A DNA stretch of 64,000 nt from Gilliamella sp. wkB112 (GCF_001690685.1 NZ_LZGL01000017.1:62001-126000), one strand, 5' to 3'. Shown: positions 19,233 through 30,467, counted from the first letter of the stretch. The notes: generated from the sequence alone by a model not told the origin. Translations and numbers: made by a program.

Positions 19233-19895
19233 ATGTTAGAGCTTATACAAACTGTTGGCTTTGGGTTAATTTTATTCATTCCATTAACTAATCCGTTAAC
19301 GACGGTAGTGTTGTTACTTGGTCTGTCCGGTGATATGACCAACGAAGAGAGAAACTACCAGTCAAAAATGGCTTGTATTTATGTATTTATTATTATGGTT
19401 GCTTCATTTTATTGCGGCCAACTAATTATGAGCACTTTTGGCATTTCCATACCCGGATTACGAATTGCCGGAGGTTTAATTGTTGGGGTGATTGGCTTTA
19501 GAATGCTTTTCCCACAGCAACCATCGCATAGAACCTTGGAAGCCGATGCTAAAAAGAAAGAACCATCAAATAATATTGCCTTTGTACCATTAGCTATGCC
19601 AAGTACAGCTGGACCAGGAACCATTGCCATGATTATTAGTATGGCTTCCACCGTAAATAATGGTGGCTATGATGTTTCAACTTGGGTCGTTTATACAACG
19701 TCAATTTTAGTACCATTACTGTTATGCATTATTCTATGGTTTTGCATGCGTAGCGCTGGCAGTATCATGCGTTTTATGGGGAAAAGTGGTATTGAAGCCA
19801 CTTCCAGAATTATGGGATTTTTATTGGTATGTGTTGGTACACAATTCATAATTAATGGCATCAAAGAATTAATTTTGAATTTTCCCAATATTTAG
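19233..19895 (+). CDS. marC: MarC-family inner-membrane protein
   Basis: 220 residues (E. coli MarC 221), six membrane helices of the UPF0056/MarC fold. Near-identical family signatures: [54 protein letters not shown] and the final GVQFIING-like segment. In E. coli it lies beside marRAB but is not itself a drug transporter; role unknown. No mar regulators are next to it here. The ribosome site is poor. Confidence 0.93.
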   Translation: MLELIQTVGFGLILFIPLTNPLTTVVLLLGLSGDMTNEERNYQSKMACIYVFIIMVASFYCGQLIMSTFGISIPGLRIAGGLIVGVIGFRMLFPQQPSHRTLEADAKKKEPSNNIAFVPLAMPSTAGPGTIAMIISMASTVNNGGYDVSTWVVYTTSILVPLLLCIILWFCMRSAGSIMRFMGKSGIEATSRIMGFLLVCVGTQFIINGIKELILNFPNI

Positions 19896-19967
19896 TTTTT
19901 AAGATTAGATATTACAATTTTATTAAACTACTGCATATTCAATAAGTAACTTGTAATTGGATAACCA

Positions 19968-20660
19968 TTATAGTTTAGGGATATTTTTAATCATTTCCAC
20001 CCGCATAAAATAATCATAGAGTGGTACTAACTGTTTAAACCCTTTGGCTAATTTGTTAGGTAAATCAGCATTAAGCACATCATCAATTTGTTGATTACTT
20101 ACCATAACCGCTAGATTTTTACGATTGTACCAAGTTGCTATTTTTTCATCCTGCTGTTTAATTAACGGGCGTTTATAACTTTCACCAACCAATGTAAATG
20201 GCTTTCTAACACAACGGATAACCTGTAAAAATTTAGCAGTATCATTTAAAATCTCTTCTCGGAAGATATCCATAGTTTGCTTGGATGGGCAGTAATAACC
20301 AAGTCCATATTGATAACTATCCGGGCTAACCTCAAAAAAATAAGCGGGTGCCTCTTTCCAATCACGATTGGGGCGTTTAAACGTCAACCATAAACGACTT
20401 CGGTATAAAGATTTATCGTGAGAAAAACGCGTGTCACGATAAATGCGAGATATGGTTTTACCAATTGCCGGACGAGTTTCAAACCATTCATCTATTTTAA
20501 GCATTGTAGGAGTCAATTGTTCAACAAGTAATCGAAACGGTTTGACCAAATCATTATCATAAACCGCACGATGTTCTTCAAACCAAGATCGGCTATTATT
20601 AATCCAAGCATCTTGAAGAAAATTGAGTCCAGCCTGAGTAAATCCGGTAAATTGTGCCAT
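19968..20660 (-). CDS. DUF2461-family protein
   Basis: 230 residues, matching the DUF2461/TIGR02453 family (FTGFTQAGLNFLQDAWINNS at the N-terminus, KTISRIYRDTRFSHDKSLYR, and YYCPSKQTMDIFREEIL). Cytoplasmic, function unknown. Its ATG overlaps the kdsB stop by one base (TAATG), so it is the coupled last gene of the comEC-lpxK-ycaR-kdsB run. Confidence 0.85.
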   Translation of the reverse strand: MAQFTGFTQAGLNFLQDAWINNSRSWFEEHRAVYDNDLVKPFRLLVEQLTPTMLKIDEWFETRPAIGKTISRIYRDTRFSHDKSLYRSRLWLTFKRPNRDWKEAPAYFFEVSPDSYQYGLGYYCPSKQTMDIFREEILNDTAKFLQVIRCVRKPFTLVGESYKRPLIKQQDEKIATWYNRKNLAVMVSNQQIDDVLNADLPNKLAKGFKQLVPLYDYFMRVEMIKNIPKL

Positions 20661-21427
20661 TATTGCTCCTTAAATAATGCCCTTACATTTTCTAAGTCTT
20701 CTTGCGTATCCACGCCAATTGCAGGTGATTGTTTAGCTACTTCAACATGAATTTTTTCACCATACCAAAGCACTCTAAGTTGCTCTAACATTTCGATCTG
20801 CTCAAGCGCTGAGGGTGTCCAACTAATATATTTACGGATAAAACCTGCACGGTAAGCATAAATACCAATGTGACGCAGATAAAAATCACCAATACTGGTT
20901 TGCTTATACAAATCGGTGGCTTTAGCAAAGCGATCACGCTCCCATGGAATAGTGGCCCGGGAAAAATACAATGCATAGCCATCTTTATCTGTAACAACTT
21001 TAACCGCACCTGTGTTAAAGGCTTCCTCAACTGACGTAATTGGAACTGCCAGCGTGGCCATGCCAGTTTTATATTGCACTAAATTGGTTGCTACTTGATC
21101 AATAATAATAGGTGGAATTAAAGGTTCATCTCCTTGAACATTGACAATAACTTCATCATCTGCAAATTGATAAGCATTAATTACTTCGGCTAAACGCTCT
21201 GTCCCGGAATTGTGTTTATCACTAGTAAGAATAACTTCACCACCATAACTTTTAACTACATCAAAAACTTGCTGATGATCAGTAGCCACAATTACCCGGT
21301 TAGCCGATGATTTTTGGGCTTGTTCCATTACGCGCACAATCATAGGTTTACCATGAATATCGGCCAAAGGTTTAGCGGGCAAGCGACTTGACGCATAGCG
21401 AGCAGGGATAATAACTGAAAATTTCAT
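20660..21427 (-). CDS. kdsB: CMP-KDO synthetase
   Basis: Activates 3-deoxy-D-manno-octulosonate with CTP for transfer to lipid A. 255 residues (E. coli 248). The nucleotide-binding [17 protein letters not shown], the [10 protein letters not shown] metal motif and [13 protein letters not shown] are diagnostic. Part of the envelope operon lpxK-ycaR-kdsB. Confidence 0.97.
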   Translation of the reverse strand: MKFSVIIPARYASSRLPAKPLADIHGKPMIVRVMEQAQKSSANRVIVATDHQQVFDVVKSYGGEVILTSDKHNSGTERLAEVINAYQFADDEVIVNVQGDEPLIPPIIIDQVATNLVQYKTGMATLAVPITSVEEAFNTGAVKVVTDKDGYALYFSRATIPWERDRFAKATDLYKQTSIGDFYLRHIGIYAYRAGFIRKYISWTPSALEQIEMLEQLRVLWYGEKIHVEVAKQSPAIGVDTQEDLENVRALFKEQ

Positions 21428-21445
21428 AACTAAAGCCTTAATATT

Positions 21446-21643
21446 CTATTCTTGAGTGATTGAGGTTGATGCTAAAGGTTGAACTAGTGGCTGAGCTTCA
21501 TTTTCGAGTAACACTGGTATGCCATCTTTCACTGCATAAACCAGCTTATCAGTTTGGCAGATTAACTGCTGGTGCTCGGCATCATATTGCAGTTCACCAT
21601 GACATTTAGGGCAAGCAATAGCGCTAAGGAGTATTGGTTTCAT
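21446..21643 (-). CDS. ycaR: Trm112-family protein YcaR
   Basis: 65 residues (E. coli 60). A zinc-ribbon half CPKCHGEL is followed by LICQTDKLVYAVKDGIPVLL, the Trm112 core. One CxxC pair is complete and the second is reduced to a single cysteine. It sits between lpxK and kdsB as in E. coli (where ycaQ also intervenes). Probable small partner protein; no function shown. Confidence 0.9.
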   Translation of the reverse strand: MKPILLSAIACPKCHGELQYDAEHQQLICQTDKLVYAVKDGIPVLLENEAQPLVQPLASTSITQE

Positions 21644-21646
21644 TTT

Positions 21647-22654
21647 TTATTCTCTTGGTGATTTTATATTAGTTAATAATGAACAAACCTGATCTACTGC
21701 CGCACTTGGCAGTACCGCATCTATCGGCAAATACCACCAATTCGGTAATGCAAATTGTCGACATTTTACCGCATCTTTTTCCGTCATTAAAAGCGTTTGT
21801 TCATTACTAGCAATATTAGTCAGCAATGTTGAAGTGAATTTTTGATGATCAGCAAAAGATGTGGTTTTAACAACATCTGCTTTGAGAGTAGTTAGCATAG
21901 TAAAAAAGCGTTGTGGATTACTAATTCCCGCGATAGCACAAATATTATGCAAACTAGTTAATTCTCTTTTTTCTTGGGTTAATAAATTCACCGCATACAA
22001 TGGTGTTAATTGCATAGTATAGGTTTTATTGGGGTATTGTTTGACAAGATTATTCGTACTATCACCATTGATTATAATTAAATCGACAGATTCTAACCTA
22101 TTAGCTCGTTCACGCATAGGGCCGGCCGGAATCCACCAACCATTACCAAACAAGCGCTTACCATCAACAACAACCACTTCTACATCACGAGCTAATGCAT
22201 AATGCTGCAGACCATCATCAGTCAAAATTACATCTAATTTATGTTGATTTAAAAGTAATTGTACTGCTTGGCAACGATTAGGTGCTACGGCTACTGGAAC
22301 TTTAGTTCGTTGATAAATCAGTACCGGTTCATCACCAGCTTGTTTGGTTGTAGTATTATCATTCAACAATAACGGATAAACATCAGCCTTACCACCATAC
22401 CCCCTCGACACCACACCAACGCGCATGCCTCTGGCTGTTAACACCTCAATTAAACTAATCACTAAGGGCGTTTTACCATTACCACCAGCAGATAAATTAC
22501 CAATAACCACAATGGGTACTGGCGAACGCCAAGACTTTAAGATACCACATTGGTATAATTTACGCCGACTACTAGCAATCAAACCATATAACCAAGAAAA
22601 TGGTAACAGTAACCAAAATAAGTGATTTTTACCGTACCATAATTTTTCTATCAT
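21647..22654 (-). CDS. lpxK: Tetraacyldisaccharide 4'-kinase
   Basis: Phosphorylates the 4' position of the lipid A disaccharide at the inner membrane. 335 residues (E. coli 328). N-terminal membrane anchor (FWLLLPFSWLYGLIA), Walker A GNLSAGGNGKTPLV, and the conserved DDGLQHYALARD. msbA, which precedes lpxK in E. coli, is absent: only 76 bases separate lpxK from comEC. Confidence 0.96.
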   Translation of the reverse strand: MIEKLWYGKNHLFWLLLPFSWLYGLIASSRRKLYQCGILKSWRSPVPIVVIGNLSAGGNGKTPLVISLIEVLTARGMRVGVVSRGYGGKADVYPLLLNDNTTTKQAGDEPVLIYQRTKVPVAVAPNRCQAVQLLLNQHKLDVILTDDGLQHYALARDVEVVVVDGKRLFGNGWWIPAGPMRERANRLESVDLIIINGDSTNNLVKQYPNKTYTMQLTPLYAVNLLTQEKRELTSLHNICAIAGISNPQRFFTMLTTLKADVVKTTSFADHQKFTSTLLTNIASNEQTLLMTEKDAVKCRQFALPNWWYLPIDAVLPSAAVDQVCSLLTNIKSPRE

Positions 22655-22730
22655 AACTTAATTTTCACTCTTAATATTTGGTAATGTATTAAAATTGGGA
22701 TATTTACTCATCACCTGAAGATTACTTATT

Positions 22731-25040
22731 TTACTCATAAATCGGCAAACTACCAAACCAATCATGATACCATCTTGGAGTTATTTGTGTACGCATGGTT
22801 TTTAAACTCCAGTCGTTTTGCCGAATCAATAAACTAATTTGCCCTGATTTAGCCGTGACATGGTAAGGTAAATGTAACTTTTGATAACGAGCAATAACTT
22901 TTTGGGCTGGTAACTTCCATGGATTATAACGAGAGGTACTAGCAAAAGAAAAATTTGGCGCCACATAATTTAAAAAAGCATAACTAGAAGAAGTCCCACT
23001 ACCATGGTGAGGCATTTGCAGGAAAGTTGACAATAGTTTTTGTTGATATCTGGATATTAATTGATATTCTTGATTACGCTCTAAATCGCCAGTTAACAAT
23101 ACCTTAAAATGACCATCACTAACTTGGATCACGCAAGAATCTTCATTCTGGGCATAATCAACTAAATTATCAGGCCATAACACTTGCAAAGTCAAATTTT
23201 GCCAAGTCAAACTATTACCTGAGATACATGGATAACTATTATTCAATTTTGAGGATGAACTCATTATCCATGCTTTAGGATAAAGTTGTTGTAACTCTGA
23301 TAATCCACCAATATGGTCATTATGTTGATGACTAATGATTATGCCTTGTACTTCTAAATTATGCCATTGTAAAAATGGAATAATAACGCGTTGCATCGCT
23401 GAACTCGTTTCCCATTTGGCACCAGTATCATAAATAATTGCTGAATTACCATTATGCATAACCACTGCTAATCCATGCCCAACATCTAAAATATCCAAGC
23501 GCCATAAAAAATCTTGTTGTTTAAAAAACGGCGTAACTAAAATTATCAATATCACTAATAAAGTCATAAAAAAACGACGCCAACATTCAGTACGTATAAC
23601 TATGATTGCTAACCAACCACTCAGGCTTAATAAAAAACTATTAGTTGGGATATTAAACCAACCCCAGTTAACCTGATTTAAACAATAAAATAACCATTCA
23701 AGTGACTGTTCAGCAATAAACCAACATCCTAAAGCAATATAGAAACAATCGATTAAACTAAACAACAATGCTAATAAAATGGCTGGGAAAGTTAACAATA
23801 AAATAATTGGAATCGCGATTAAATTAGTCAATATTGATACCAGACTAATACCATGAAAAACCCAAAGCTGGATGGGTAACAAAAGCACTATTAGACCAAA
23901 TTGTAAATGTAAAAGTCTGACTAAATACCAGCGTTTTTGACGTTGCATAAACTTTGGTAATGGTAGCCATTCATAGAGAAAAAGTAAGCTCAACACCGCA
24001 TAACATGAAAGCCAAAAACTGTCAGATAAAATCATTAAAGGATCAAATAACAATAAAGCAGCAATGATACGATTAATCTTCTGCCACGAACTAATTTGAT
24101 AATTTTGAAAGCGCAAATAAATCCAAACAGATAACGCAACAATAGCTCGCAATGCAGGAGGATTAAGTCCAGTTAGCCATGCATAAAAAAATGCACCTAA
24201 CCAACCAAACACCACAGGTATACTATAATAAATAAAACGTTGTGAAACAAAAAATAAAGCTAGCTTGCAAATAAATGAACACAACATAAACACCATTACA
24301 ATATGCATACCGGAAATTGCCATTAAATGGGCTACCCCAGTTTGCAACATAATGTGACGGTTATCATTATCTATATGCGAGCGATCTCCAAAAGCTAATG
24401 CCAATAAAATGTCCCGATAAGAGAATAAATTAATATAGAGTAAAGCTTGGTTAACCACCTTCTGCTTTATATTATATTCGGCACTTAACAACTTAGCTGA
24501 CACTACCTTGGCTGTTAATAAGTTCCGATTAGTAATGGAAAAACGTTGACTATCAAAACCACCTTGATTCAAATAGCTAGGTACCACTTTAGTTTTTAAT
24601 TTTAACTGCCAATCTTGCCCTGCCATCGGCATATCTGGCTGCTCCCAGTAAACTGAAATCGGAATGGTAGAAGCTAATGGATAATTATCTATATTAAAAA
24701 TATCAAATTTTATATAGTAGGAGGATGATTGCGTAAATTGTTCATGGGTATTTAGGCTGGTAACTTTAGCTTGTACTATTACTGTTTTATCAATATAAGG
24801 AATTGTATTAGTTAAATATTGTTTTGAGTAAGCAGTTGACCATAAAAAACTTAATACAAACACAGCAATCACTACCCGATAATGACAGAATTTATTGGGC
24901 ACGATCAATACCCAAATAACTAAAATACCTGCCAGTGAATACCACTGATTATTAGATGGTAATACCACTAACCACATTAATGGCAAACAACCTAACGAAA
25001 AAACAAGAGCTAGCAAATCAAAGGAATAAAATTGACGCAT
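22731..25040 (-). CDS. comEC: DNA internalisation channel ComEC/Rec2
   Basis: Inner-membrane channel for single-stranded DNA entry in natural transformation. 769 residues from the ATG at 25040; a TTG at 25058 would add 6 residues. An N-terminal DUF4131/OB region, the competence membrane domain (AHLMAISGMHIVMVF, LTGLNPPALRAIVAL) and a C-terminal metallo-beta-lactamase-like domain (ISHQHNDHIGGL, MPHHGSGTSSSY) are all intact. It retains the E. coli YcaI-like ending RWYHDWFG. Intactness suggests DNA uptake capacity, though no other competence gene is in the window. First gene of the lpxK operon. Confidence 0.95.
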   Translation of the reverse strand: MRQFYSFDLLALVFSLGCLPLMWLVVLPSNNQWYSLAGILVIWVLIVPNKFCHYRVVIAVFVLSFLWSTAYSKQYLTNTIPYIDKTVIVQAKVTSLNTHEQFTQSSSYYIKFDIFNIDNYPLASTIPISVYWEQPDMPMAGQDWQLKLKTKVVPSYLNQGGFDSQRFSITNRNLLTAKVVSAKLLSAEYNIKQKVVNQALLYINLFSYRDILLALAFGDRSHIDNDNRHIMLQTGVAHLMAISGMHIVMVFMLCSFICKLALFFVSQRFIYYSIPVVFGWLGAFFYAWLTGLNPPALRAIVALSVWIYLRFQNYQISSWQKINRIIAALLLFDPLMILSDSFWLSCYAVLSLLFLYEWLPLPKFMQRQKRWYLVRLLHLQFGLIVLLLPIQLWVFHGISLVSILTNLIAIPIILLLTFPAILLALLFSLIDCFYIALGCWFIAEQSLEWLFYCLNQVNWGWFNIPTNSFLLSLSGWLAIIVIRTECWRRFFMTLLVILIILVTPFFKQQDFLWRLDILDVGHGLAVVMHNGNSAIIYDTGAKWETSSAMQRVIIPFLQWHNLEVQGIIISHQHNDHIGGLSELQQLYPKAWIMSSSSKLNNSYPCISGNSLTWQNLTLQVLWPDNLVDYAQNEDSCVIQVSDGHFKVLLTGDLERNQEYQLISRYQQKLLSTFLQMPHHGSGTSSSYAFLNYVAPNFSFASTSRYNPWKLPAQKVIARYQKLHLPYHVTAKSGQISLLIRQNDWSLKTMRTQITPRWYHDWFGSLPIYE

Positions 25041-25274
25041 TGTTATTATCGTTAACAACTAAAAATAAATAATGCTAAAGCCTAACATGCAGTTATTAAC
25101 AAAAAATAATCTAAACTAATAATTTGGAGCTAACTTCCAGTTTAATCGGTTTTGAAAGTTTATTTAGTTATTTTATTTCAACAACATTTAATTAATAGTT
25201 AGAATTTGGATTTAAATTAATATGAATTGAGTATATTGATTTGGAGTAAACCACGGCAGTAATCTGAAAACAAC

Positions 25275-25302
25275 AAAGCCTTTGATGCAACTCAAAGGCT
25301 TT
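25275..25302 (-). terminator. ihfB terminator
   Basis: 11-bp arms AAAGCCTTTGA / TCAAAGGCTTT around a 6-base loop, 21 bases beyond the ihfB stop, followed on the minus strand by TGTTGTTTT. Ends the rpsA-ihfB transcript before comEC. Confidence 0.8.
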
Positions 25303-25323
25303 TAATAAACTTAAGTATAACTA

Positions 25324-25614
25324 TTATGCTTTCACAGCATTGTTAACTCTTTCACGCAATTCTTTACCCGGTTTAAAGTGTGGTATATATTTATGTTTAA
25401 CTTCAACATTACCACCTGTTCTTGGGTTTCTTGCTTTACGTGGAGCTCGGTAATTTAAGCTAAAACTACCAAAGCCACGTATTTCGACACGATCGTTACT
25501 TTCCATAGCTAAAATGATCTGTTCAATTATATCTCTAACAGTATCATCCACTAGTTGCACAGGAAGGTGTGCCCGCCAGCTTACTATCTTTTCTGCTAAA
25601 TCCGATCTGTTCAT
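25324..25614 (-). CDS. ihfB: Integration host factor beta subunit
   Basis: DNA-bending nucleoid protein that pairs with IhfA. 96 residues (E. coli 94). The HU/IHF arm is RGFGSFSLNYRAPRKARNPRTG, ending HFKPGKELRERV. The ATG at 25614 is chosen because AAGGAG lies 6 bases upstream; a GTG at 25620 would overlap that site. Order rpsA-ihfB as in E. coli. Confidence 0.97.
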   Translation of the reverse strand: MNRSDLAEKIVSWRAHLPVQLVDDTVRDIIEQIILAMESNDRVEIRGFGSFSLNYRAPRKARNPRTGGNVEVKHKYIPHFKPGKELRERVNNAVKA

Positions 25615-25664
25615 GGTCACTCCTTTTTATATATGTGGCATACATTTTTTCTATTTTATACCAC

Positions 25665-25698
25665 AAAAGAAAAAGAGGGCAAGCCCTCTTTTTCTTTT
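25665..25698 (-). terminator. rpsA/ihfB intergenic terminator
   Basis: Perfect 16-bp arms AAAAGAAAAAGAGGGC / GCCCTCTTTTTCTTTT around AA, beginning 13 bases after the rpsA stop, with flanking T and A runs that allow action in both directions. Confidence 0.8.
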
Positions 25699-25711
25699 AG
25701 AATAAATAATT

Positions 25712-27394
25712 TTATTCAGTTTTTGAAGCAGCCTTGAATGCTTCAGCCATTGCATTAGTAAATGACGCGTCTTCTTGAGTCGCAGTATTGTTTACAGCAG
25801 CAAGAGCTTCTTTTTCATCAGCTTCATCTTTAGCACGAATTGATAATGAAATTGCACGTGTTTTGCGATCAATATTAACGATTTTCGCTTCAACTTCGTC
25901 ACCAACGCTCAACGCGGTTGTTGCATCTTCAATACGTTCACGAGCAATATCTTGAGCTTTTAAGTAGCCTTCGATACCATCTGTGATTTCGATAGTAGCA
26001 CCTTTAGCCTCAACAGCTATGACTTTACCTTTAACAATTGCGCCTTTTTTATAGTTACTTGCAAAGTTATTGAATGGATCATCTTCTAATTGTTTAACAC
26101 CTAGAGAGATACGTTCACGTTCTGCATCAACTTGTAACACAACGGCTTCAATGTCATCACCTTTCTTATAAGCTTTAACAGCTTCTTCACCTGGTAAATT
26201 CCAAGAAATATCAGAAAGATGAACTAAACCATCAATACCACCCTCTAAGCCGATAAAGATACCGAAATCAGTAATTGATTTGATCTTACCACTAACTTTA
26301 TCACCTTTATTGTGTGATTCAGCAAATTGTAACCATGGATTTGGTTTACATTGTTTAAGACCTAGAGAAATTCGACGACGTTCTTCATCAATTTCAAGAA
26401 CAATCACTTCAACCACATCACCTAAGCTAACCACTTTAGATGGGTGAATATTTTTATTAGTCCAATCCATTTCAGAAACGTGAACTAAACCTTCAACGCC
26501 TGTTTCGATTTCAACAAAGCAACCGTAATCAGTTAAGTTAGTTACTTTACCAGTTACTTTAGTACCTTCAGGGTAACGTTTAGCGATTGAAACCCAAGGA
26601 TCTTCACCTAATTGTTTCAAGCCAAGTGAAACGCGTGAACGATCTTTGTCAAATTTAAGTACTTTAACTAGTAATTCTTGACCAACTTCAACCACTTCAC
26701 TTGGGTGTTTAACACGTTTCCAAGCCATATCAGTGATATGTAGTAAACCATCAACCCCACCAAGATCAACGAAAGCACCGTAATCAGTAAGATTTTTGAT
26801 AATACCTTTAACTTCAGAACCTTCTTGTAGATTTTCAAGAAGTTGTTCTCTTTCTGCGCTATTTTCAGATTCAATAACTGCACGACGTGAAACCACAACG
26901 TTGTTACGTTTTTGATCTAATTTAATAACTTTTAATTCGATTTCTCGGTTTTCAATATGAGAAGTATCGCGTAATGGACGTACATCTACAAGTGAACCTG
27001 GTAGGAAAGCACGTACACCATTAAGATCAACCGTAAAGCCACCTTTAACTTTACCATTGATTACACCTAAAACTGTTGCAGCATCATCAACTGCTTTTTC
27101 TAATGTTAGCCACGCTTCATGGCGTTTAGCTTTTTCACGAGATAAAATAGTTTCGCCAAAGCCATCTTCAATTGAGTCAAGCACGACATCAACTTCGTCG
27201 CCTACTTGTACTTCTAATTCGCCTTGGGCATTTTTAAACTGCTCTACTGGAATTGCTGATTCAGATTTTAAACCAGCATCAACTAACACTACATCTTTGT
27301 CGATTGCAACGACAGTACCACGGATCATATTACCAGAGCGAGTGTCTAGTTGATTTAAAGACTCTTCAAAGAGTTGAGCAAAAGATTCAGTCAT
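25712..27394 (-). CDS. rpsA: 30S ribosomal protein S1
   Basis: Binds mRNA and helps load it on the 30S subunit. 560 residues (E. coli 557) with six S1 repeats; repeats 3-6 have the canonical K-G-x-V-x-x-I/L-x-D-Y/F-G-x-F-V pattern ([51 protein letters not shown]). The start [13 protein letters not shown] is the family N-terminus. Preceded by a leader without a strong ribosome site, typical for autoregulated S1. Confidence 0.99.
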   Translation of the reverse strand: MTESFAQLFEESLNQLDTRSGNMIRGTVVAIDKDVVLVDAGLKSESAIPVEQFKNAQGELEVQVGDEVDVVLDSIEDGFGETILSREKAKRHEAWLTLEKAVDDAATVLGVINGKVKGGFTVDLNGVRAFLPGSLVDVRPLRDTSHIENREIELKVIKLDQKRNNVVVSRRAVIESENSAEREQLLENLQEGSEVKGIIKNLTDYGAFVDLGGVDGLLHITDMAWKRVKHPSEVVEVGQELLVKVLKFDKDRSRVSLGLKQLGEDPWVSIAKRYPEGTKVTGKVTNLTDYGCFVEIETGVEGLVHVSEMDWTNKNIHPSKVVSLGDVVEVIVLEIDEERRRISLGLKQCKPNPWLQFAESHNKGDKVSGKIKSITDFGIFIGLEGGIDGLVHLSDISWNLPGEEAVKAYKKGDDIEAVVLQVDAERERISLGVKQLEDDPFNNFASNYKKGAIVKGKVIAVEAKGATIEITDGIEGYLKAQDIARERIEDATTALSVGDEVEAKIVNIDRKTRAISLSIRAKDEADEKEALAAVNNTATQEDASFTNAMAEAFKAASKTE

Positions 27395-27509
27395 ATTTAT
27401 TTACTTACTTAAGTTTACATTAACGTCCACATTACATCCTGTCTTGTGGGGTTGTTTACGATACTCCACTCATCCTTGTAATGGAGCTTGGTTCGCTAAA
27501 TAAGATTGC
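27395..27509 (-). promoter_or_regulatory. rpsA leader
   Basis: 115 bases between cmk and rpsA. The 25 bases immediately upstream of the rpsA ATG have no AGGA-like site; they read as A/T-rich sequence with AACTTAAG, closely matching the E. coli rpsA leader ending. Candidate stems upstream (CTCCATT with AATGGAG around 27465-27486 region) may form the folded S1 recognition element. Autoregulation is inferred from the family. Confidence 0.45.
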
Positions 27510-28190
27510 TTACTTGGCGAGTTTTTCAGTTGTGTACATAATAGCTTGATTAAAAACATCTTGAATCGAAAGTGATGTAGTATCAATTACCAGTGCATCT
27601 ATTGCAGGTTTTAACGGCGCTACGGGGCGATTACGATCGCGCTCATCACGCGCAGTTATATCTTGCAAAATTTCGGCGAATTTAGCACGATTTTGCTTCA
27701 GTTGCAACTGTTTCATGCGTCTTTCTGCTCGAGACTCAGCACTAGCGTCTAAGAAAATTTTTACCGGCGCATCCGTAAACACTACCGTACCCATATCGCG
27801 ACCATCTGCTACTAGCCCTGGAGCTTGCCTAAAATCACGTTGACGCTGTAATAAAGCAGTTCTTACTTGAGTGAGTGACGCTACTTTAGACGCAGCGCCT
27901 CCTGTTTCTTCAGTACGAATATCTTTTGATACATCAATGCCATTTAATAAGACTTTAACTTCTGCTGTTGTTGAATCAAACATTAACGGCAAATTAAGTG
28001 CCAACCTAGCCAGTTGTTCTTCATTATCAAGAGCAATATTATTTTGTAAAGCGGATAAAGCTAGAACCCGATAAATAGCACCAGAATCTAACAGGTGCCA
28101 ATTAAAATGATTAGCTAAAGCTTGACACAATGTGCCCTTACCCACTCCACTCGGTCCATCAACGGCAATAACCGGAACTGTTTTATGCAT
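27510..28190 (-). CDS. cmk: Cytidylate kinase
   Basis: Phosphorylates CMP and dCMP with ATP. 226 residues from the ATG at 28190 (E. coli 227). P-loop [30 protein letters not shown] and the lid region RDERDRNR are all present. A GTG at 28202 would extend it by four codons into aroA; the ATG matches family length and follows the aroA stop directly (TAAAATG). Confidence 0.96.
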   Translation of the reverse strand: MHKTVPVIAVDGPSGVGKGTLCQALANHFNWHLLDSGAIYRVLALSALQNNIALDNEEQLARLALNLPLMFDSTTAEVKVLLNGIDVSKDIRTEETGGAASKVASLTQVRTALLQRQRDFRQAPGLVADGRDMGTVVFTDAPVKIFLDASAESRAERRMKQLQLKQNRAKFAEILQDITARDERDRNRPVAPLKPAIDALVIDTTSLSIQDVFNQAIMYTTEKLAK

Positions 28191-28191
28191 T

Positions 28192-29472
28192 TTATTCTTC
28201 ACTTAAACGTTTAAATTGTTCAAAATAATCAGGAAAAGTCTTCATGGTACATTTAGGGTCTAAAATCGTTACTGGCGTATCCGATAATGCCACTAATGAA
28301 AAACACATTGCCATACGGTGATCGTTATAAGTCTTAATTTCGGCGTGCCTTAATTTAGCTGGGGGAACAATAGTAATATAATCCCGCCCTTCATCGACTG
28401 TCGCCCCAACTTTGCGTAATTCAGTAGCCATCGCGATTAAACGATCGGTCTCTTTAACTCGCCAATTATAAATATTGCGAATTGAGGTTGACCCTTTAGC
28501 AAATAACGCTGTAGTCGCGATAGTCATCGCCGCATCAGGGATATGATTCATATCCATATCAATACCATGGAGTTCACCTTTGGTACATTCAATATAATCA
28601 TCAGCCCAAGTAATTTTGGCACCCATTTTTTCTAATACATGGGCAAACTGGGTGTCACCTTGTAAACTTTTTTTACCAATCCCCGTAACTCTAACTGTTC
28701 CACCTTTAATTGCTGCTGCCGCTAAAAAATAAGAAGCTGATGAAGCATCACCTTCCACTAAATAATCACCTGGTGATTGATAGTTTTGTTGACCTTTAAT
28801 CACAAAATTTTGATAATTATTATTAACTACGGACACCCCAAAAATTGCCATCATTTTAATGGTAATATCAATATAAGGCTTCGACACTAAATCACCAATA
28901 ATGCTAATCTCGGTATCATTAGTTGCTAATGGCGCTGCCATTAATAGCGCAGTTAAAAATTGGCTGGAAACAGATCCATTAACTTCAATTTTACCACCAA
29001 CAAATCCACCATGAATATGCAACGGTGGGTAACCGTCATTTTCAAGATAATCAATCTTGGCGCCACCTTGTCGTAGGGCATCGACCAAATGACCGATTGG
29101 CCGTTCTTGCATACGTGGTTCACCGGTCAAAATTATATTATTATTCCCTAAACATAAAGCCGCAGTTAGTGGGCGCATAGCCGTGCCAGCATTACCTAAA
29201 AACAACTCTAACGCATGTTGCGTTTGCAATATGCCGCCATGACCTTCAATATCACAAATGGTACGGTCATGAGATAATTGATAATTCACACCTAGTGCAG
29301 CCAAAGCATCAAGCATGTAACGCACATCATCACTATTGAGCAAATTAGTTAAACGGGTCGTCCCTGTACTCAGGGCAGACAATAATAGTGCACGATTAGA
29401 TACGCTCTTAGAACCGGGTAAATTAATGGTACCATTAAATCTTTTTATAGGTTGTAATGTTAAGGATAACAT
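28192..29472 (-). CDS. aroA: 3-phosphoshikimate 1-carboxyvinyltransferase (EPSP synthase)
   Basis: Sixth step of the shikimate pathway. 426 residues (E. coli 427). N-terminal [34 protein letters not shown] and [18 protein letters not shown] mark a class I EPSP synthase with the usual glycine in the LGNAGTA loop. Heads aroA-cmk-rpsA; serC, its E. coli upstream partner, is replaced here by an XRE regulator gene. Confidence 0.98.
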   Translation of the reverse strand: MLSLTLQPIKRFNGTINLPGSKSVSNRALLLSALSTGTTRLTNLLNSDDVRYMLDALAALGVNYQLSHDRTICDIEGHGGILQTQHALELFLGNAGTAMRPLTAALCLGNNNIILTGEPRMQERPIGHLVDALRQGGAKIDYLENDGYPPLHIHGGFVGGKIEVNGSVSSQFLTALLMAAPLATNDTEISIIGDLVSKPYIDITIKMMAIFGVSVVNNNYQNFVIKGQQNYQSPGDYLVEGDASSASYFLAAAAIKGGTVRVTGIGKKSLQGDTQFAHVLEKMGAKITWADDYIECTKGELHGIDMDMNHIPDAAMTIATTALFAKGSTSIRNIYNWRVKETDRLIAMATELRKVGATVDEGRDYITIVPPAKLRHAEIKTYNDHRMAMCFSLVALSDTPVTILDPKCTMKTFPDYFEQFKRLSEE

Positions 29473-29494
29473 GCTGACTCTCTTTAATATTTTT

Positions 29495-30367
29495 TTAAAA
29501 TCTTTCTAGTGTAGCTTTTAACAAATCAATAGCTTGATGATCTTTAGCACTATTTTGCCATAACTTATCAAATAAATGTCGATAGCGCTTAATTGCATCA
29601 TTAGATGAGGTAATCGATGCGATACCAGTAGTAACATTAGGTAGTTCACCTAATCGGAAAGGACTCATTGCCAGCGATATTGGTTGTTCATCACGATAAA
29701 AAATTTGAAAAGTGATAGATGGAATAGCTTCTTGAGTAATAGCAATAGTTGGGGCGAAAGATTGTTGTTCTAGTAATTCAATTAAGTGAAAAACCTCTTT
29801 GCGTGCTAATAACATTCGTTCAGATTTTTTACCTGGTGAAATAGTTAAATTACCGACCAAACCAATATGTAAAAAACGTTCTACATTGCGTAAACTAATC
29901 AAATTAATAATTTTTGGCTCTGACTGATAAAACTGCTTTTTACGTTCTTTTAAAATTGATAATGTAACAGAATAATCAGGTTTAGGTTGTAACCCACTTG
30001 ATTCATCTAACATTAAAGCTAAATGATTCAAGTAATCGGGTGAGGTTAATAAAAAAGAAAAAGGATCAAAATGCGAATAGATATGGGTTGATTGCTGTTC
30101 TAACTGCCGCATGCGTTCAAAAAAACCTTCACCACTCGAATAATATTCAGTATCAATACCAAGCAAACTAGCCAAGGAAGTATCTAATAAAAGGGCTAAC
30201 CTTTCTAAGGTCTCAATTTTAACAATCTCGCCTTTTTCTAAACGATAAACCGCAGCTCGAGAAATTCTAAGACTTTCTGCCACATCTTCAGCCTTTAATG
30301 AAGCAGCAATACGATAAGCACGTAATCGCTGCCCAATAGCACAATAATCAATCGATCCTGTAATCAT
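29495..30367 (-). CDS. XRE-family transcriptional regulator
   Basis: 290 residues from the ATG at 30367, which has GAGTGG just upstream; an ATG at 30406 has no ribosome site. The N-terminal helix-turn-helix is at about residues 15-70 ([37 protein letters not shown]). The rest (about 220 residues) is a soluble domain that I do not recognise. It lies 22 bases upstream of aroA and may be co-transcribed with it. Targets unknown. Confidence 0.85.
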   Translation of the reverse strand: MITGSIDYCAIGQRLRAYRIAASLKAEDVAESLRISRAAVYRLEKGEIVKIETLERLALLLDTSLASLLGIDTEYYSSGEGFFERMRQLEQQSTHIYSHFDPFSFLLTSPDYLNHLALMLDESSGLQPKPDYSVTLSILKERKKQFYQSEPKIINLISLRNVERFLHIGLVGNLTISPGKKSERMLLARKEVFHLIELLEQQSFAPTIAITQEAIPSITFQIFYRDEQPISLAMSPFRLGELPNVTTGIASITSSNDAIKRYRHLFDKLWQNSAKDHQAIDLLKATLERF

Positions 30368-30425
30368 AATCCACTCAATGTATACGAGTTTTTGGCAGTG
30401 TATCATAAGGCGATAACAATGCCAA

Positions 30426-30460
30426 TTTTTGTAAAGATGTTTCAGGCTAGCTATACGTTT
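30426..30460 (-). repeat. Dispersed 3'-flanking motif, copy B
   Basis: Read on the minus strand: AAACGTATAG, 6 bases, TGAAACATCTTTACAAAA, identical to copy A except in the spacer. It starts only 7 bases after the ptrA stop and is in ptrA orientation, between ptrA and the XRE gene. Confidence 0.6.
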
Positions 30461-30467
30461 ACATATA

